This document shows positions 9,808 to 18,798 of a DNA stretch of 64,000 nucleotides, in pieces. Each line of letters starts with the position of its first letter. Position 1 is the stretch's first letter. Location of the stretch: positions 186,001 through 250,000 of the forward strand of contig CAWACR010000009.1 in the NCBI GenBank assembly GCA_963780675.1, in the 5' to 3' direction. The stretch comes from JAHECE01 sp963780675 (GTDB lineage: Bacteria; Actinomycetota; Actinomycetes; Actinomycetales; JAHECE01). Made by a program: the position numbers and the translations under genes. The notes beneath the pieces are model-generated. The model was not told where the DNA came from. It worked only from the letters and a program-made list of their open reading frames with translations, and searched no databases.

Positions 9808-10950
9808 TTACGCGTGCCGTCGTCGGAGCGACGGCAGGTGCGGGCGCGGCTCGTCCTCGTCCACCTGCCCGTTCCACTCCCGCACCACGGTCCAGCCGAC
9901 GGCGGTGAGCGGCACGGCCAGCAGCGCCCCGATGACCCCGGCGAGGATGGTCCCCGCCGTCAGGGCGAGGAGGATGGCGAGGGCGTGCAGCCGCACCGCG
10001 CGCCCGAGGACCATGGGTGCGAGAAGGTCGCCTTCGAGCTGGTTGACCGCGATGACGACGGCGACCACGATCAGCGCCTGCACCGGCCCGTTCGCCACGA
10101 GCGCCACGAGAGCCGCGAGGGTCCCGGCCACGGTGGCGCCCACCAGCGGGACGAACGCCCCGAGGAAGACGATCGTCGCCAACGGCAGGGCCAGCGGCAC
10201 CCCGAGGATTCCCAGCGCGATCCCGATGACGACGGCGTCCACGAGGGCGACCACCGCGGTGCCCCGGACGTACCCCCCGAGCACCTCGACCGAGCGGTCA
10301 CCGATCCGGTGCGCGCGGTCCTGGCTCGGGGCCGGGAGCGGCTTCACGAGGAAGCCCCAGATCAGGGCCCCGTCCTTGAGCATGAAGAACAGCACGACCA
10401 GCCCCAGGAAGATCCCCGCCACCACCTCGGCCGCCACCGTGGCCCCGGCGAGCGCCCCGCTGCTCACCGTCTCGCTCGAGAGGAAGTCGAGCGCCGCCTG
10501 GCGCGCCTGCTCGATCCGCTCCGGGGTGAGCCCGAATCGGCCCGCACCGAGGTAGGTCTGGAGCTCGTCGAGACCCTCGCCCGCGGCGTCCACCAGCTCG
10601 GGCCACTCCCGCCGGAACCCGCGCACGACCAGCCAGATCACGACGCCCAACGCAGCAAGGCCCGTCAGGAGCGCGGCCCAGGCGGCGAGGGCGGGGGGGA
10701 CGCCCCGACGACGCAGCGCCCGGACGACGGGGCTGACCGCCGCCGCGACGACCACGGCGATCAGCACGGGGATGACGATGAGCTTGAGCTGGACGAGGGC
10801 GAGCACGACGGTGGACGCGAGCGCGAGCACGAGGAGCGCCTGGGCGCTGCGGGTGGCGACCCGGCCGAACGAGTCGGCCCAGGCCCCCGGGCGCGGCGTG
10901 GGCGACGGGCTGACGGCGGGGTGGGGGGCGGCGTCGTCGGTGGGGTCCAC
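9808..10950 (-). CDS. AI-2E family transporter (UPF0118/PerM-like)
   Basis: The 380-residue membrane protein has about eight TM helices and the family pattern: paired N-terminal helices (LLVLALASTVVLALVQ, VIPVLIAVVVAAAVSPVV), a central soluble stretch, and the conserved C-terminal VFLGAFVPLVGATVAGTLAALVAL ... LEGDLLAPMVLGRAVRLHALAILLAL. Members include the autoinducer-2 exporter TqsA, but also Na/H antiporters and proteins of unknown substrate, so no specific solute is claimed. The GTG start has TACGCT six nt upstream (leaderless). It is the last gene before a convergent hairpin. Confidence 0.85.
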   Translation of the reverse strand: MDPTDDAAPHPAVSPSPTPRPGAWADSFGRVATRSAQALLVLALASTVVLALVQLKLIVIPVLIAVVVAAAVSPVVRALRRRGVPPALAAWAALLTGLAALGVVIWLVVRGFRREWPELVDAAGEGLDELQTYLGAGRFGLTPERIEQARQAALDFLSSETVSSGALAGATVAAEVVAGIFLGLVVLFFMLKDGALIWGFLVKPLPAPSQDRAHRIGDRSVEVLGGYVRGTAVVALVDAVVIGIALGILGVPLALPLATIVFLGAFVPLVGATVAGTLAALVALVANGPVQALIVVAVVIAVNQLEGDLLAPMVLGRAVRLHALAILLALTAGTILAGVIGALLAVPLTAVGWTVVREWNGQVDEDEPRPHLPSLRRRHA

Positions 10951-11083
10951 GTCCGGAGCGTACGTCCGCCTCGAGGGCCCTGCGCGGTTCCGGGCCGGGT
11001 GGCGACCACCGCGGTCGCGTCGGCGTCCCGTCTCACCACGGGCGCGAGGGCGGGTCCTTGATCAACTTGCGCCCGTCCTGGCG

Positions 11084-11089
11084 TAGGTT
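11084..11089 (+). promoter_or_regulatory. -10 box and TTGATCAA dyad before the marR gene
   Basis: TAGGTT ends six nt before the GTG start, so the message is likely leaderless. The 8-bp palindrome TTGATCAA (11058-11065), followed by CTTG, overlaps the expected -35 region and is a plausible autoregulatory MarR site. Confidence 0.4.
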
Positions 11090-11095
11090 GTCCCC

Positions 11096-11587
11096 GTGAA
11101 CCGCACGGAAACCGGTGGGGGGGACGCCACCGCCCAGAGCGAGGAAACGGACGGGTCGATCCGTCGGATCGAGCAGCAGGTGGCGATCCTGCTGCGACTG
11201 GGCGCAGGCGCGCTGCGGGTGGGCCGCGTCGACGGCCACCTCGAGCGATCGGCCTACCTCCTCCTCACGATCCTCACCGACCAGGGACCGACGAGCGTGA
11301 ACGCGCTCGCCGAGCGCCTCGACCTCAACGCGTCGACCATCACCCGGCAGGTGGACGCCATGGCGGCGGCCGAGCTCGTGGACCGGTTCCGGCACCCCGA
11401 CGACGGCCGGGTCACCCTGGTCGCGGCCACGGACCGCGGCTGGGGCGCCCTCGCCGCGAGCCGGGCAGCCCGGCACCGCTTCTACGAGTCCGTCACGGCG
11501 TCGTGGTCGGAGCAGGACCGCCGCGACCTCGCCCGCCTCCTCACCCGCCTGAACCAGGACCTGGACCAGGTCGGGCGGGGACTCTGA
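11096..11587 (+). CDS. MarR family transcriptional regulator
   Basis: The 163-residue protein has the MarR winged-helix arrangement: YLLLTILTDQGPTSVNALAERLDLNASTITRQVDAM as the recognition part, ELVDRFRHPDDGRVTLVAATDRG as the wing, and flanking helices for dimerisation. MarR proteins are dimeric repressors relieved by small ligands. Likely targets are its own promoter or the divergent AI-2E permease, whose promoter is about 130 bp away. The ligand is unknown. Confidence 0.85.
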   Translation: MNRTETGGGDATAQSEETDGSIRRIEQQVAILLRLGAGALRVGRVDGHLERSAYLLLTILTDQGPTSVNALAERLDLNASTITRQVDAMAAAELVDRFRHPDDGRVTLVAATDRGWGALAASRAARHRFYESVTASWSEQDRRDLARLLTRLNQDLDQVGRGL

Positions 11588-11639
11588 CCCCTCCGCGCTC
11601 ACCGTGCCGGTTCGCGTGGCCCGTCCTACACTCGGCCTC

Positions 11640-11942
11640 GTGATCTTCAAGCGGGTGGGCGACGGGCGGCCGTATCCCGACCACGGCCTCACCACCCCCA
11701 AGCAGTGGTCCGAGGTACCGCCACGGCAGGTGCGCCTCGACGACCTCGTGACGACGAAGAGCACGCTCGACCTGCGCAGCCTCCTGTCCGAGGACTCCAC
11801 GTTCTTCGGCGACCTCTTCGCCCACGTCGTGCAGTGGCGCGGCGAGCTCTACCTCGAGGACGGCCTCCACCGTGCGTTGCGCAGCGCGCTCCAGCAGAGG
11901 CCCGTCCTGCACGCCCGCGTGCTCGTCCTCGACGAGCGGTAG
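11640..11942 (+). CDS. Conserved actinobacterial ~100-aa protein next to LytR_C gene
   Basis: The 100-residue soluble protein begins VIFKRVGDGRPYPDHG and ends LHARVLVLDER, with a conserved-looking core TTKSTLDLRSLL and VVQWRGELYLEDGLHRAL. From memory, very similar proteins precede LytR_C-domain genes across Cellulomonadaceae and relatives, sometimes labelled VapB-like antitoxin. No toxin gene is adjacent here, so that label is not supported. TACACT lies 7 nt before the GTG start (leaderless). No catalytic motif is visible. Confidence 0.62.
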   Translation: MIFKRVGDGRPYPDHGLTTPKQWSEVPPRQVRLDDLVTTKSTLDLRSLLSEDSTFFGDLFAHVVQWRGELYLEDGLHRALRSALQQRPVLHARVLVLDER

Positions 11943-12010
11943 CCCGTGACCGGACGGGCTGCGGCGGGCCACCGGCCCGGCGTCCGTGCTATCGACTACC
12001 TTGTGGCTCC

Positions 12011-12628
12011 GTGAGCACACGCCAGGACGACGCGGTCACCCACCGGCGCGTGATCCGGCGTCGACACCTGCACGAGCGGCAGGCGGTCATCTTCGGGACG
12101 CTCATCACGGCCCTCGTGGCCGCCGCCCTCCTGGGCCTCGGCGTCTTCTTCGGCGCGATTCCGGCGCCCTTCCAGGTGCCGTTCGAGTCGCCGTCGCCCA
12201 CCGACGGCATCGCCGCCGCGCCGTGCCCTCCGGACGGGGCGCTCCCCGTGCCGTACGGGCAGATCACCGTCAACGTCTACAACGGCACCACCCGGACGGG
12301 GCTGGCCGGCTCCACCGCCGGCGAGCTCGCCGGGCGCGGCCTCGTGATCGGGGCCACCGGGAACGAGACCCGCGGCGGGTACGAGGGCACGGTGCTCATC
12401 AGGACCGGCCCCGCCGGCCTCGCGAACGCGTACACGGTGGCGCCCATCTTCGACGGCGCCGTGATCGTGCTGGACACGCGGGCGGACGGGACCATCGACG
12501 TGACCGTCGGCTCGGACTTCGAGTCCATGCGCGCGCCCGAGGAGTCGGCGCTCGACCCTGCCGTGCCGCTCATCGCCCCCGAGGGCTGCGTCCCGGCCGG
12601 GGTCGCGACCCCGGCGCCGACGGCCTGA
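12011..12628 (+). CDS. LytR_C domain membrane protein
   Basis: The 205-residue protein has a basic N-terminus (THRRVIRRRHLHERQ), a single TM helix (VIFGTLITALVAAALLGLGVFFG) and an external LytR_C (CPS2A C-terminal) domain, marked by ITVNVYNGTTRTGLAGSTAGELAGRGL and a terminal EESALDPAVPLIAPEGC. LytR_C proteins are extracellular partners found alone or fused to LytR-CpsA-Psr ligases that attach polymers to peptidoglycan. A cell-wall role is inferred from that. TACCTT lies 8 nt before GTG. It is convergent with the NCS2 permease, 27 bp apart. Confidence 0.78.
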   Translation: MSTRQDDAVTHRRVIRRRHLHERQAVIFGTLITALVAAALLGLGVFFGAIPAPFQVPFESPSPTDGIAAAPCPPDGALPVPYGQITVNVYNGTTRTGLAGSTAGELAGRGLVIGATGNETRGGYEGTVLIRTGPAGLANAYTVAPIFDGAVIVLDTRADGTIDVTVGSDFESMRAPEESALDPAVPLIAPEGCVPAGVATPAPTA

Positions 12629-12655
12629 GACCCACGGCACGAGACCGACGGCGCC

Positions 12656-13942
12656 CTACTCCTTGGCGGCCTCGACCGGCACTGCCGCCGTCCCCCGCCA
12701 GCGGGACAGGCTCCGCATGACGTGGTAGATGATGATCGCCGCGCCGGTGCCGAGGGCGATGCCCTCGAAGCGGACGTCGCCCACGACCCACGTGTAGTTG
12801 GCGATGCCGATCACGAGCGCGACGCCGGCGGTCGTGAGGTTGACCGGGTCCCCGAAGTCGACCTTGTTCTGCACCCAGATCCGCGCACCGAGCACGCCGA
12901 TCATGCCGTAGAGGATCGTCGCCACGCCGCCGAGGACCCCCTGCGGGATGGTCGCGACGAGCGCCCCGAACTTGGGCGAGAGGCTGAGCACGAGCGCGCT
13001 CCCGGCGGCGACGGCGTACGCCGCCGTCGAGTAGACGCGGGTGGCGGCCATGACGCCGATGTTCTCGGCGTAGGTCGTGGTGCCGGAGCCGCCCCCCAGG
13101 CCGGCGAGAGTCGTCGCGACACCGTCGGCGAAGAGCGCGCGCCCCGTCACGGGGTCGAGGTCGACCCCCGTCATCGCGGCGACGGACTTCACGTGACCGA
13201 CGTTCTCCGCCACGAGGACGACGACGACGGGCACGAACAACCCGAGCACCGCGATGTCGAACGTGGGGGTGGTGAAGGCGGGCAGCCCGACCCAGGCGGC
13301 CTCGCGCACCAAGGCGAAGTCGACCTCGCCCTGCAGGGCGGCCACCACGTAGCCGACGAGCACGCCGAGGAGGATCGAGAGCCGGCCCAGGATGCCGCGG
13401 AAGAGCACCGTGATGAGGATCGTCGCGCTCAGCGTGATGAACGCCGTGAGGGGCGCCGCCTGCACGTTGTTCCACGCCGCGGGGGCGAGGTTGAAGCCGA
13501 TGAGGGCCACGATCGTGCCCGTGACCACCGGCGGCATCACCACGTCGATCCACCGGGAGCCCGCGAGGTGGACCGCCAGGCCGACGGCGGCGAGGAGCAC
13601 CCCGACGACCACGATCCCGCCGAGCGCCGACGACATCCCGCCGCTCGCCATCGCCGCGGTGATCGGCGCGATGAACGCGAAGCTCGAGCCGAGGTAGCTG
13701 GGCACGCGGTTCTTCGTGATGACGAGGAACAGGAACGTGCCGATGGAGGAGAAGAAGAGGGTGGTCGCCGGCGGGAAACCCGTGAGGAGCGGCACGAGGA
13801 ACGTCGCCCCGAACATCGCCACCACGTGCTGGAGGCCGATCCCGACGGTCCGCGGCCAGGTCAGGCGCTCGTCGGGGCGCACCACCTCACCGGGGGCGAT
13901 CGTCCGACCGTCACCGTGAACCCGCCATACCGGAGTACTCAT
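12656..13942 (-). CDS. NCS2 nucleobase permease (uracil/xanthine type)
   Basis: The 428-residue polytopic protein has the NCS2 hallmarks: QHVVAMFGATFLVPLLTGF in TM1, SSFAFIAPITAAM, the substrate/cation motif region VAENVGHVKSV, and the GGSGTTTYAENIGVMAATRVYS motif typical of the UraA uracil permease branch. It should be a proton-coupled importer of uracil (or xanthine) in the cytoplasmic membrane. The N-terminus is cytoplasmic. The start at ATG 13942 follows a divergent 110-nt gap. A uracil phosphoribosyltransferase (upp) lies elsewhere in the window, so uracil salvage is complete here. Confidence 0.9.
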   Translation of the reverse strand: MSTPVWRVHGDGRTIAPGEVVRPDERLTWPRTVGIGLQHVVAMFGATFLVPLLTGFPPATTLFFSSIGTFLFLVITKNRVPSYLGSSFAFIAPITAAMASGGMSSALGGIVVVGVLLAAVGLAVHLAGSRWIDVVMPPVVTGTIVALIGFNLAPAAWNNVQAAPLTAFITLSATILITVLFRGILGRLSILLGVLVGYVVAALQGEVDFALVREAAWVGLPAFTTPTFDIAVLGLFVPVVVVLVAENVGHVKSVAAMTGVDLDPVTGRALFADGVATTLAGLGGGSGTTTYAENIGVMAATRVYSTAAYAVAAGSALVLSLSPKFGALVATIPQGVLGGVATILYGMIGVLGARIWVQNKVDFGDPVNLTTAGVALVIGIANYTWVVGDVRFEGIALGTGAAIIIYHVMRSLSRWRGTAAVPVEAAKE

Positions 13943-14052
13943 CGCACGTCTCCATTCATCCCTGCCCGGCCTGGGCGAACAGTAGTCGGCGCGCCCCGGG
14001 ACCTTGCGTGTGCCATCCTCGAGCCACAGCACCCGCAGGACGGAAGCACCCC

Positions 14053-14649
14053 ATGACCACGAGTGACGCACCCCAGGACTCGGTTCCTGCGCAGCCCCCC
14101 GCAGACCCGCCGGGCCCCCTCCCGCCGACGACGGCGCCCGGCGGCTACGCGCCGACCTCGCCCGGGGGCTACTCCCAGCCCGGCGGCTACTCCCAGCCCG
14201 GCGGCTACTCCCAGCCCGGCGGCTACTCCCAGCCCGGCGGCTACTCCCAGCCCGGCGGCTACTCCCAGCCCGGCGGCTACTCCCAGCCCGGCGGCTACTC
14301 CCAGCCCGGGGCCGCCTACCCCGCCCCGACCTATCCCGCGCAGGCGTACCCCCCGACCCAGGCCTATCCGCCGGTCGCGTATGCGCCGGCCCCGCCGACG
14401 AACGGCCTCGCCGTCGCCTCCCTCATCTGCTCCATCGCAGGTCTCATGACGGGCGTGACCGCGATCGCCGGCATCGTCTGCGGGCACATCGCCCTCAACC
14501 AGATCAAGCAGACCGGCGAGCAGGGACGGGGTCTGGCGGTCGCCGGCGTCGCGGTCGGGTACGCGGTCGTCGCCCTCTACGCCCTCGTCGTCGTCGGCTG
14601 GCTCCTGTTCACCGCGGTCATCATCGCCGCCGCGCCGACCGGCACCTGA
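14053..14649 (+). CDS. DUF4190 membrane protein with PGGYSQ repeats
   Basis: The 198-residue protein has a Pro-rich N-terminus, eight tandem PGGYSQ hexapeptides (residues about 37-84), an AYP-rich linker, then two TM helices of the DUF4190 type (NGLAVASLICSIAGLM...IAGIVCGHIALNQIKQTGEQGRGLAVAGVAVGY). The tail domain is common in actinobacterial membrane proteins of unknown role. The tyrosine/glycine-rich repeat resembles low-complexity segments that self-associate. SD GGACGGAAG precedes ATG 14053. Confidence 0.8.
   Translation: MTTSDAPQDSVPAQPPADPPGPLPPTTAPGGYAPTSPGGYSQPGGYSQPGGYSQPGGYSQPGGYSQPGGYSQPGGYSQPGGYSQPGAAYPAPTYPAQAYPPTQAYPPVAYAPAPPTNGLAVASLICSIAGLMTGVTAIAGIVCGHIALNQIKQTGEQGRGLAVAGVAVGYAVVALYALVVVGWLLFTAVIIAAAPTGT
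14161..14304 (+). repeat. 18-bp tandem repeat x8 encoding PGGYSQ
   Basis: Eight direct copies of CCCGGCGGCTACTCCCAG. The first differs by one base (CCCGGGGGC) and the rest are identical. This near-identity at synonymous positions implies recent amplification or homogenisation by slippage or recombination. Confidence 0.95.
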
Positions 14650-14674
14650 CCGGACGGGCCCACCGACGAGCGTC

Positions 14675-15967
14675 ATGACGACCGTGACCGGCGAGGTTCC
14701 CGTCTCGGGACCGGCCGCGCGCCCGAGGACGCGCCGCTCCCGCCACGTCGCACTCTGGCTCGCCTTCGCCGGGGTCCACGCCTCCCTGGCGCTCGTCGGG
14801 GTCGGAGTGCGCCGGGAGGCGGTCTTCTACGACGTCGAGCTCTACCGGTTCTGGGTGTGGGACGGCCTCCGGTACGGGTGGTGGCCCGTCCTCGACGTCG
14901 ACTGGGTGTACCCCGCCGGCGCGCTCGCGCCGATGCTCGCGGTCTCACCGTGGGCCGGGTCGACCGTCGGCTACGCCGTCGCCTGGGCGGCCCTCCTGAC
15001 CGCACTGAACGCGGGCGCCGTCGTCGTCCTCCTCCGGGCGACGCCGCGCGGCGAGGTCGGGGCCTGGTGGTGGCTCGCGGCGACCCTCGCGCTCGGACCG
15101 GTGGCCATCGGGCGGCTCGACGGCCTGGTCGCCCCCCTGACGGTGGTGGCGCTCGCGGTCGCGGCGCGCACGCCGTGGGTGGCGTCCGCCCTGCTCACGG
15201 TCGGGGCGTGGATCAAGGTCGCGCCCGGGGCGATCGTGCTCGCCCTCGCCGCGACGGCCCGGCGCGCGGGACGCGACGTCGTCCTCCCGGCCGCGGCCGT
15301 GAGCGCCGCCGTCATCGGCGTCGCACTCTCGCACGGGGCGGGGCACCGGGTGCTGAGCTTCCTGCTGGAGCAGGGCGCGCGGGACCTCCAGGTCGAGGCC
15401 GTCGCCGCGACCCCGTACAGCCTGGCCCGGCTGTGGAACCCGGCGATCCGGGCCGAGCTCGACGTCGAGCTCAACACGTTCGAGATCGCGGGCGCTGACA
15501 CGCGCCTCGTCTCCTCGGCGCTCGACGTCGCGCTCGTGCTCGCGGTCGGGGCGATCGTCTGGCTCGCGTGGCGCGCAGCACGGCGGGCTCCCGCGACGGG
15601 GGCCGTGCCGGGCGCGGCGACGGGCGCGGCGCCCGGCGCGCTCCGCTCGGTCGAGGTCCTCCTCCTCGCCGCGCTCGCGCTCGAGCTCGCGCTCATCGTG
15701 TTCAACAAGGTCGGCTCGCCGCAGTACCTCAGCTGGCTGCTACCGCCCGTGACCGTGGCGCTGGCCCGTGACGGCTGGGCCGGGCGGTGGCGGGTGCCCG
15801 CCGTCGTGCTGGTCGTCGCGGCGGCCCTGACGCAGTGGCTCTTCCCTTGGGCGTACATCGCCTTCCTGTGGGCCTGGCCGCCGATCACGGTCGTCGCCGC
15901 GGTGCGTAACGTGCTCCTGGTGGCCCTGCTCGGGTGGGCGGTGGCCCACCTCTGGAGGTTGCGATGA
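14675..15967 (+). CDS. GT87-like (DUF2029) membrane mannosyltransferase
   Basis: The 430-residue protein has about ten TM helices. After TM1 there is the acidic YDVELYRFWV motif and VDWVYPAGALAPM. DUF2029/GT87 polyprenol-phosphomannose-dependent mannosyltransferases (GT-C fold) carry their catalytic Asp in this first external loop. The C-terminal half holds FNKVGSPQYLSWLLPP and WLFPWAYIAF. In actinobacteria such enzymes build lipoglycans or arabinomannan. The stop overlaps the ATG of the ABC ATPase by ATGA, suggesting translational coupling. Confidence 0.78.
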   Translation: MTTVTGEVPVSGPAARPRTRRSRHVALWLAFAGVHASLALVGVGVRREAVFYDVELYRFWVWDGLRYGWWPVLDVDWVYPAGALAPMLAVSPWAGSTVGYAVAWAALLTALNAGAVVVLLRATPRGEVGAWWWLAATLALGPVAIGRLDGLVAPLTVVALAVAARTPWVASALLTVGAWIKVAPGAIVLALAATARRAGRDVVLPAAAVSAAVIGVALSHGAGHRVLSFLLEQGARDLQVEAVAATPYSLARLWNPAIRAELDVELNTFEIAGADTRLVSSALDVALVLAVGAIVWLAWRAARRAPATGAVPGAATGAAPGALRSVEVLLLAALALELALIVFNKVGSPQYLSWLLPPVTVALARDGWAGRWRVPAVVLVVAAALTQWLFPWAYIAFLWAWPPITVVAAVRNVLLVALLGWAVAHLWRLR

Positions 15968-16716
15968 CGACGGCGAGCGGACCGACCGCGGATGCACCCG
16001 CGATCGAGGTGCGGGACCTGCAGGTGCGGCGCGGCACGCACGACGCGCTGCGAGGCCTGACGCTCGACGTCCCCCGCGGGACCATCACGGGGTTGCTGGG
16101 GCCGTCGGGGTCGGGAAAGACGACCCTGATGCGCGCCGTCGTCGGCACGCAGGTCATCACCTCGGGGACTGTGACCGTGCTGGGCCTGCCCGCGGGCGAT
16201 CCTCGCCTGCGGCGGCGCGTCGGGTACGTGACCCAAGACGCGAGCGTCTACGGCGACCTGACCGTGGCCGAGAACGCCCGTTACTTCGCGACGGTCGCGG
16301 GACGGACCGCGGAGCACGCAGCCCGCGCGATCGACGTCGTCGGCCTCTCGGGACGCCGGGGTCAGCGAGTCGACACCCTCTCGGGCGGGGAACGCAACCG
16401 CGTGTCGCTCGCGTGCGCGCTGGTCGGGGCGCCGGACGTCCTCGTGCTCGACGAGCCCACCGTGGGCCTGGACCCCGTGCTGCGCGCCGACCTCTGGGCC
16501 ACTTTCGCCGACCTTCGCGACGCCGGGATCACCCTCCTGATCTCCAGTCACGTGATGAACGAGGCCGACCGGTGCGAGCGGCTGGTGCTCCTGCGCGAAG
16601 GCGAGCTCCTCGGGCAGTTCACCCCCGCGGAGCTGCGGGAGCAGGGCGGCACGGCGGACCCGGACGAGGCGTTCCTCGCGCTCATCCGCTCTCGCGAGAC
16701 GGGTGCCCGGTCATGA
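15964..16716 (+). CDS. ABC transporter ATP-binding protein
   Basis: The 250-residue ATPase has Walker A GPSGSGKT (46-53), Q-loop in YVTQDASVYG, signature LSGGERNRVSLA near 139, Walker B VLVLDEPT, D-loop GLDP and switch His in LISSHVMNEADRCE. The layout is that of ABC-2 exporters (drug, polysaccharide or lipid). It overlaps both neighbours by four bases (ATGA), so it forms an operon with the GT87-like enzyme and the permease. Export of a glycolipid or polymer is a possible link but unproven. Confidence 0.92.
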   Translation: MTTASGPTADAPAIEVRDLQVRRGTHDALRGLTLDVPRGTITGLLGPSGSGKTTLMRAVVGTQVITSGTVTVLGLPAGDPRLRRRVGYVTQDASVYGDLTVAENARYFATVAGRTAEHAARAIDVVGLSGRRGQRVDTLSGGERNRVSLACALVGAPDVLVLDEPTVGLDPVLRADLWATFADLRDAGITLLISSHVMNEADRCERLVLLREGELLGQFTPAELREQGGTADPDEAFLALIRSRETGARS

Positions 16717-17468
16717 GGGCTTCGGTCGTTCTCGCAACGACGGGACGGGTGCTGCGCCAGCTCCGGCACGACCACCGGACCGTGGGCCTCATCGTCGGGG
16801 TGCCGGTGCTGCTCCTGACGCTCCTGTACTTCATGTTCGTCGACGTTCCGGTGCCGCCCGGGCAGGTCTCCACGTTCGACCGGGTGGGCCTGATCATGCT
16901 CGGGATCTTCCCGTTCATCATCATGTTCCTCATCACCTCGATCGCGATGCAGCGGGAGCGGGCCTCGGGGACGCTCGAGCGGCTGATGACGACACCGATG
17001 ACCAAGGCGGACCTGCTCTTCGGGTACGGCTTCGCGTTCTCGCTGGTCGCAACCGTGCAGGCGCTCCTGGGGTGCGCCGTCGCCTACCTCCTCCTCGGGC
17101 TCGAGACCGAGGGCAGCGTGGCGCTCGTGCTCCTCGTCGCCGTCCTCAACGCCGTGCTCGGGGTGTCACTGGGGCTCCTGGCCAGCGCGTTCGCGCGCAC
17201 CGAGTTCCAGGCCGTGCAGTTCTTCCCGATGATCGCCCTGCCGCAGCTGCTGCTGTGCGGGCTCTTCGTGCCGCGCGACCAGATGGCGCCGTGGCTGGAG
17301 TCGCTGAGCAACGTGCTGCCGATGACGTACGCCGTCGAGGCGCTGCAGGAGATCGGCGCCAACGCCGAACCGACCGCCACCTTCTGGCGCGACGCCGGGA
17401 TCGTGGCCGCGTGCGTCGTCGTCGCCCTCGCCCTCGCGGCGCGGACCCTGCGGCGCCGAACGCCGTAA
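16713..17468 (+). CDS. ABC-2 type permease
   Basis: The 251-residue membrane protein has six TM segments in ABC-2 order: VGLIVGVPVLLLTLLYFMFV, the external PPGQVSTFDRVG, LIMLGIFPFIIMFLITSIAMQRERASGTLERLMTTPM (the conserved coupling region after TM2), and later FFPMIALPQLLLCGLFVP. It pairs with the ATPase directly upstream (ATGA overlap). Together they should form a dimeric exporter. The substrate is unknown. Confidence 0.9.
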   Translation: MRASVVLATTGRVLRQLRHDHRTVGLIVGVPVLLLTLLYFMFVDVPVPPGQVSTFDRVGLIMLGIFPFIIMFLITSIAMQRERASGTLERLMTTPMTKADLLFGYGFAFSLVATVQALLGCAVAYLLLGLETEGSVALVLLVAVLNAVLGVSLGLLASAFARTEFQAVQFFPMIALPQLLLCGLFVPRDQMAPWLESLSNVLPMTYAVEALQEIGANAEPTATFWRDAGIVAACVVVALALAARTLRRRTP

Positions 17469-17554
17469 GGCGCTCGACCCGGCCCGGTACACCCCCCACC
17501 CAACCCTGCCCCGTCGCCGACGGGGGAGGCGCCCGGCTTGGTAGCGTGAAGGCC

Positions 17555-18784
17555 GTGGCAGTCCTCAAGCCTTTCCGCGCCCTCCGTCCCGCCCCTGGCC
17601 TCGCCCCGCAGGTCGCAGCCCCGCCGTACGACGTCGTCGACGTCGCCGAGGCCCGGGCCCTCGCCGCGGGCAACCCCGACTCCTTCCTCCACGTCTCGCG
17701 CCCCGAGATCGACCTGAGCGACGCCGTCGACGTCCACGCCCCCGAGGTGTACGAGCAGGGCCGCCTGGCCCTCGCCGACTTCGTCGCCCGCGGCGTCCTG
17801 GTGCCCGACGAGGACGCCCGGTTCCTCGTCTACCGCCAGCGCCTCGGGACCACGGTCCAGACCGGCATCGTCGCCTGCGCCTCCGTGGCCGACTACGACG
17901 ACGGCACGATCGCCACGCACGAGCACACGCGCAGGGACAAGGAAGACGACCGCGTCGCGCACATCGACGCGCTCGGTGCCCACGACGAGCCGGTCTTCCT
18001 CATGTTCCGCGAGGACACCTCGGCGGCGAGCGTGGTGGCGCGCGTGGTGGCCGAGACGCTGCTGGACGAGCCGCTCGAGGACTTCGAAACCGCCGACGGC
18101 GTGTGTCACAAGCTCTGGGCCGTCGCCCCGGGTGCCCCGACCGAGACCCTCGAGGCCGCGTTCGGCGCGATCGGGCGGCTCTACGTCGCCGACGGGCACC
18201 ACCGCAGCGCCGCGGCCTCGCGCGTGGCCGCGCTGCGTGGCGGGGTCGGGGGGTCCGGCGTCTTCATGGCTGTCACGTTCCCCGCGAGCGAGCTCAACGT
18301 CCTCCCCTACAACCGGGTGGTGGCGGACCTGAACGGGCACACCGTCGAGGAGTTCCTCGCGGCGGTCGCCGAGACGTTCGCCCTGGCGCCGGAGGGCGTT
18401 GCCGTCGCTCCGACGACGCCGCACTCGGTGGGCGTGTACGTCGCCGGGGAGTGGTTCCACGCCACGGTGCGGCCGGGCCTCGTCGACGAGAGCGACCCGA
18501 TCGCGCGGCTCGACATCTCCGTCCTGCAGGACCGGGTGCTGGCGCCCGTGCTCGGGATCGCCGACCCGCGCACCGACCAGCGGATCGCGTTCGTGGGCGG
18601 GAGCCGCGGGACGGCGGAACTGGAGCGCCTCGTGGACTCCGAGCGGTTCGCCGTCGCCTTCTCGATGTGCCCGACCACCACGCAGGACGTCATGGACGTC
18701 GCTGACGAGGGGCAGGTCATGCCGCCGAAGTCGACGTGGTTCGAGCCGAAGCTGGCCAGCGGGCTGTTCGTTCACCTGTTCTGA
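17555..18784 (+). CDS. DUF1015 family protein
   Basis: The 409-residue soluble protein begins VAVLKPFRALRPAPGLAPQVAAPPYDVV, the typical DUF1015 N-terminus, and contains THEHTRRDKEDDR, LYVADGHHRSAAASRVA and a terminal VMPPKSTWFEPKLASGLFVHLF. These motifs are the conserved family blocks. The function of DUF1015 is not firmly established; it is often found near serine-pathway genes in other phyla. GTG 17555 is chosen because TAGCGT ends 7 nt upstream (leaderless). A second in-frame GTG is at 17546. It ends in a convergent hairpin region. Confidence 0.8.
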   Translation: MAVLKPFRALRPAPGLAPQVAAPPYDVVDVAEARALAAGNPDSFLHVSRPEIDLSDAVDVHAPEVYEQGRLALADFVARGVLVPDEDARFLVYRQRLGTTVQTGIVACASVADYDDGTIATHEHTRRDKEDDRVAHIDALGAHDEPVFLMFREDTSAASVVARVVAETLLDEPLEDFETADGVCHKLWAVAPGAPTETLEAAFGAIGRLYVADGHHRSAAASRVAALRGGVGGSGVFMAVTFPASELNVLPYNRVVADLNGHTVEEFLAAVAETFALAPEGVAVAPTTPHSVGVYVAGEWFHATVRPGLVDESDPIARLDISVLQDRVLAPVLGIADPRTDQRIAFVGGSRGTAELERLVDSERFAVAFSMCPTTTQDVMDVADEGQVMPPKSTWFEPKLASGLFVHLF

Positions 18785-18798
18785 CCGGCGAGGTAGGC

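Noticed and set aside
11640..11942. Toxin-antitoxin system
   Set aside because: There is no adjacent PIN/VapC or other toxin gene. The neighbours are MarR and LytR_C genes.
14161..14304. 18-bp array as CRISPR
   Set aside because: There are no spacers and the repeats encode PGGYSQ in a clear gene.
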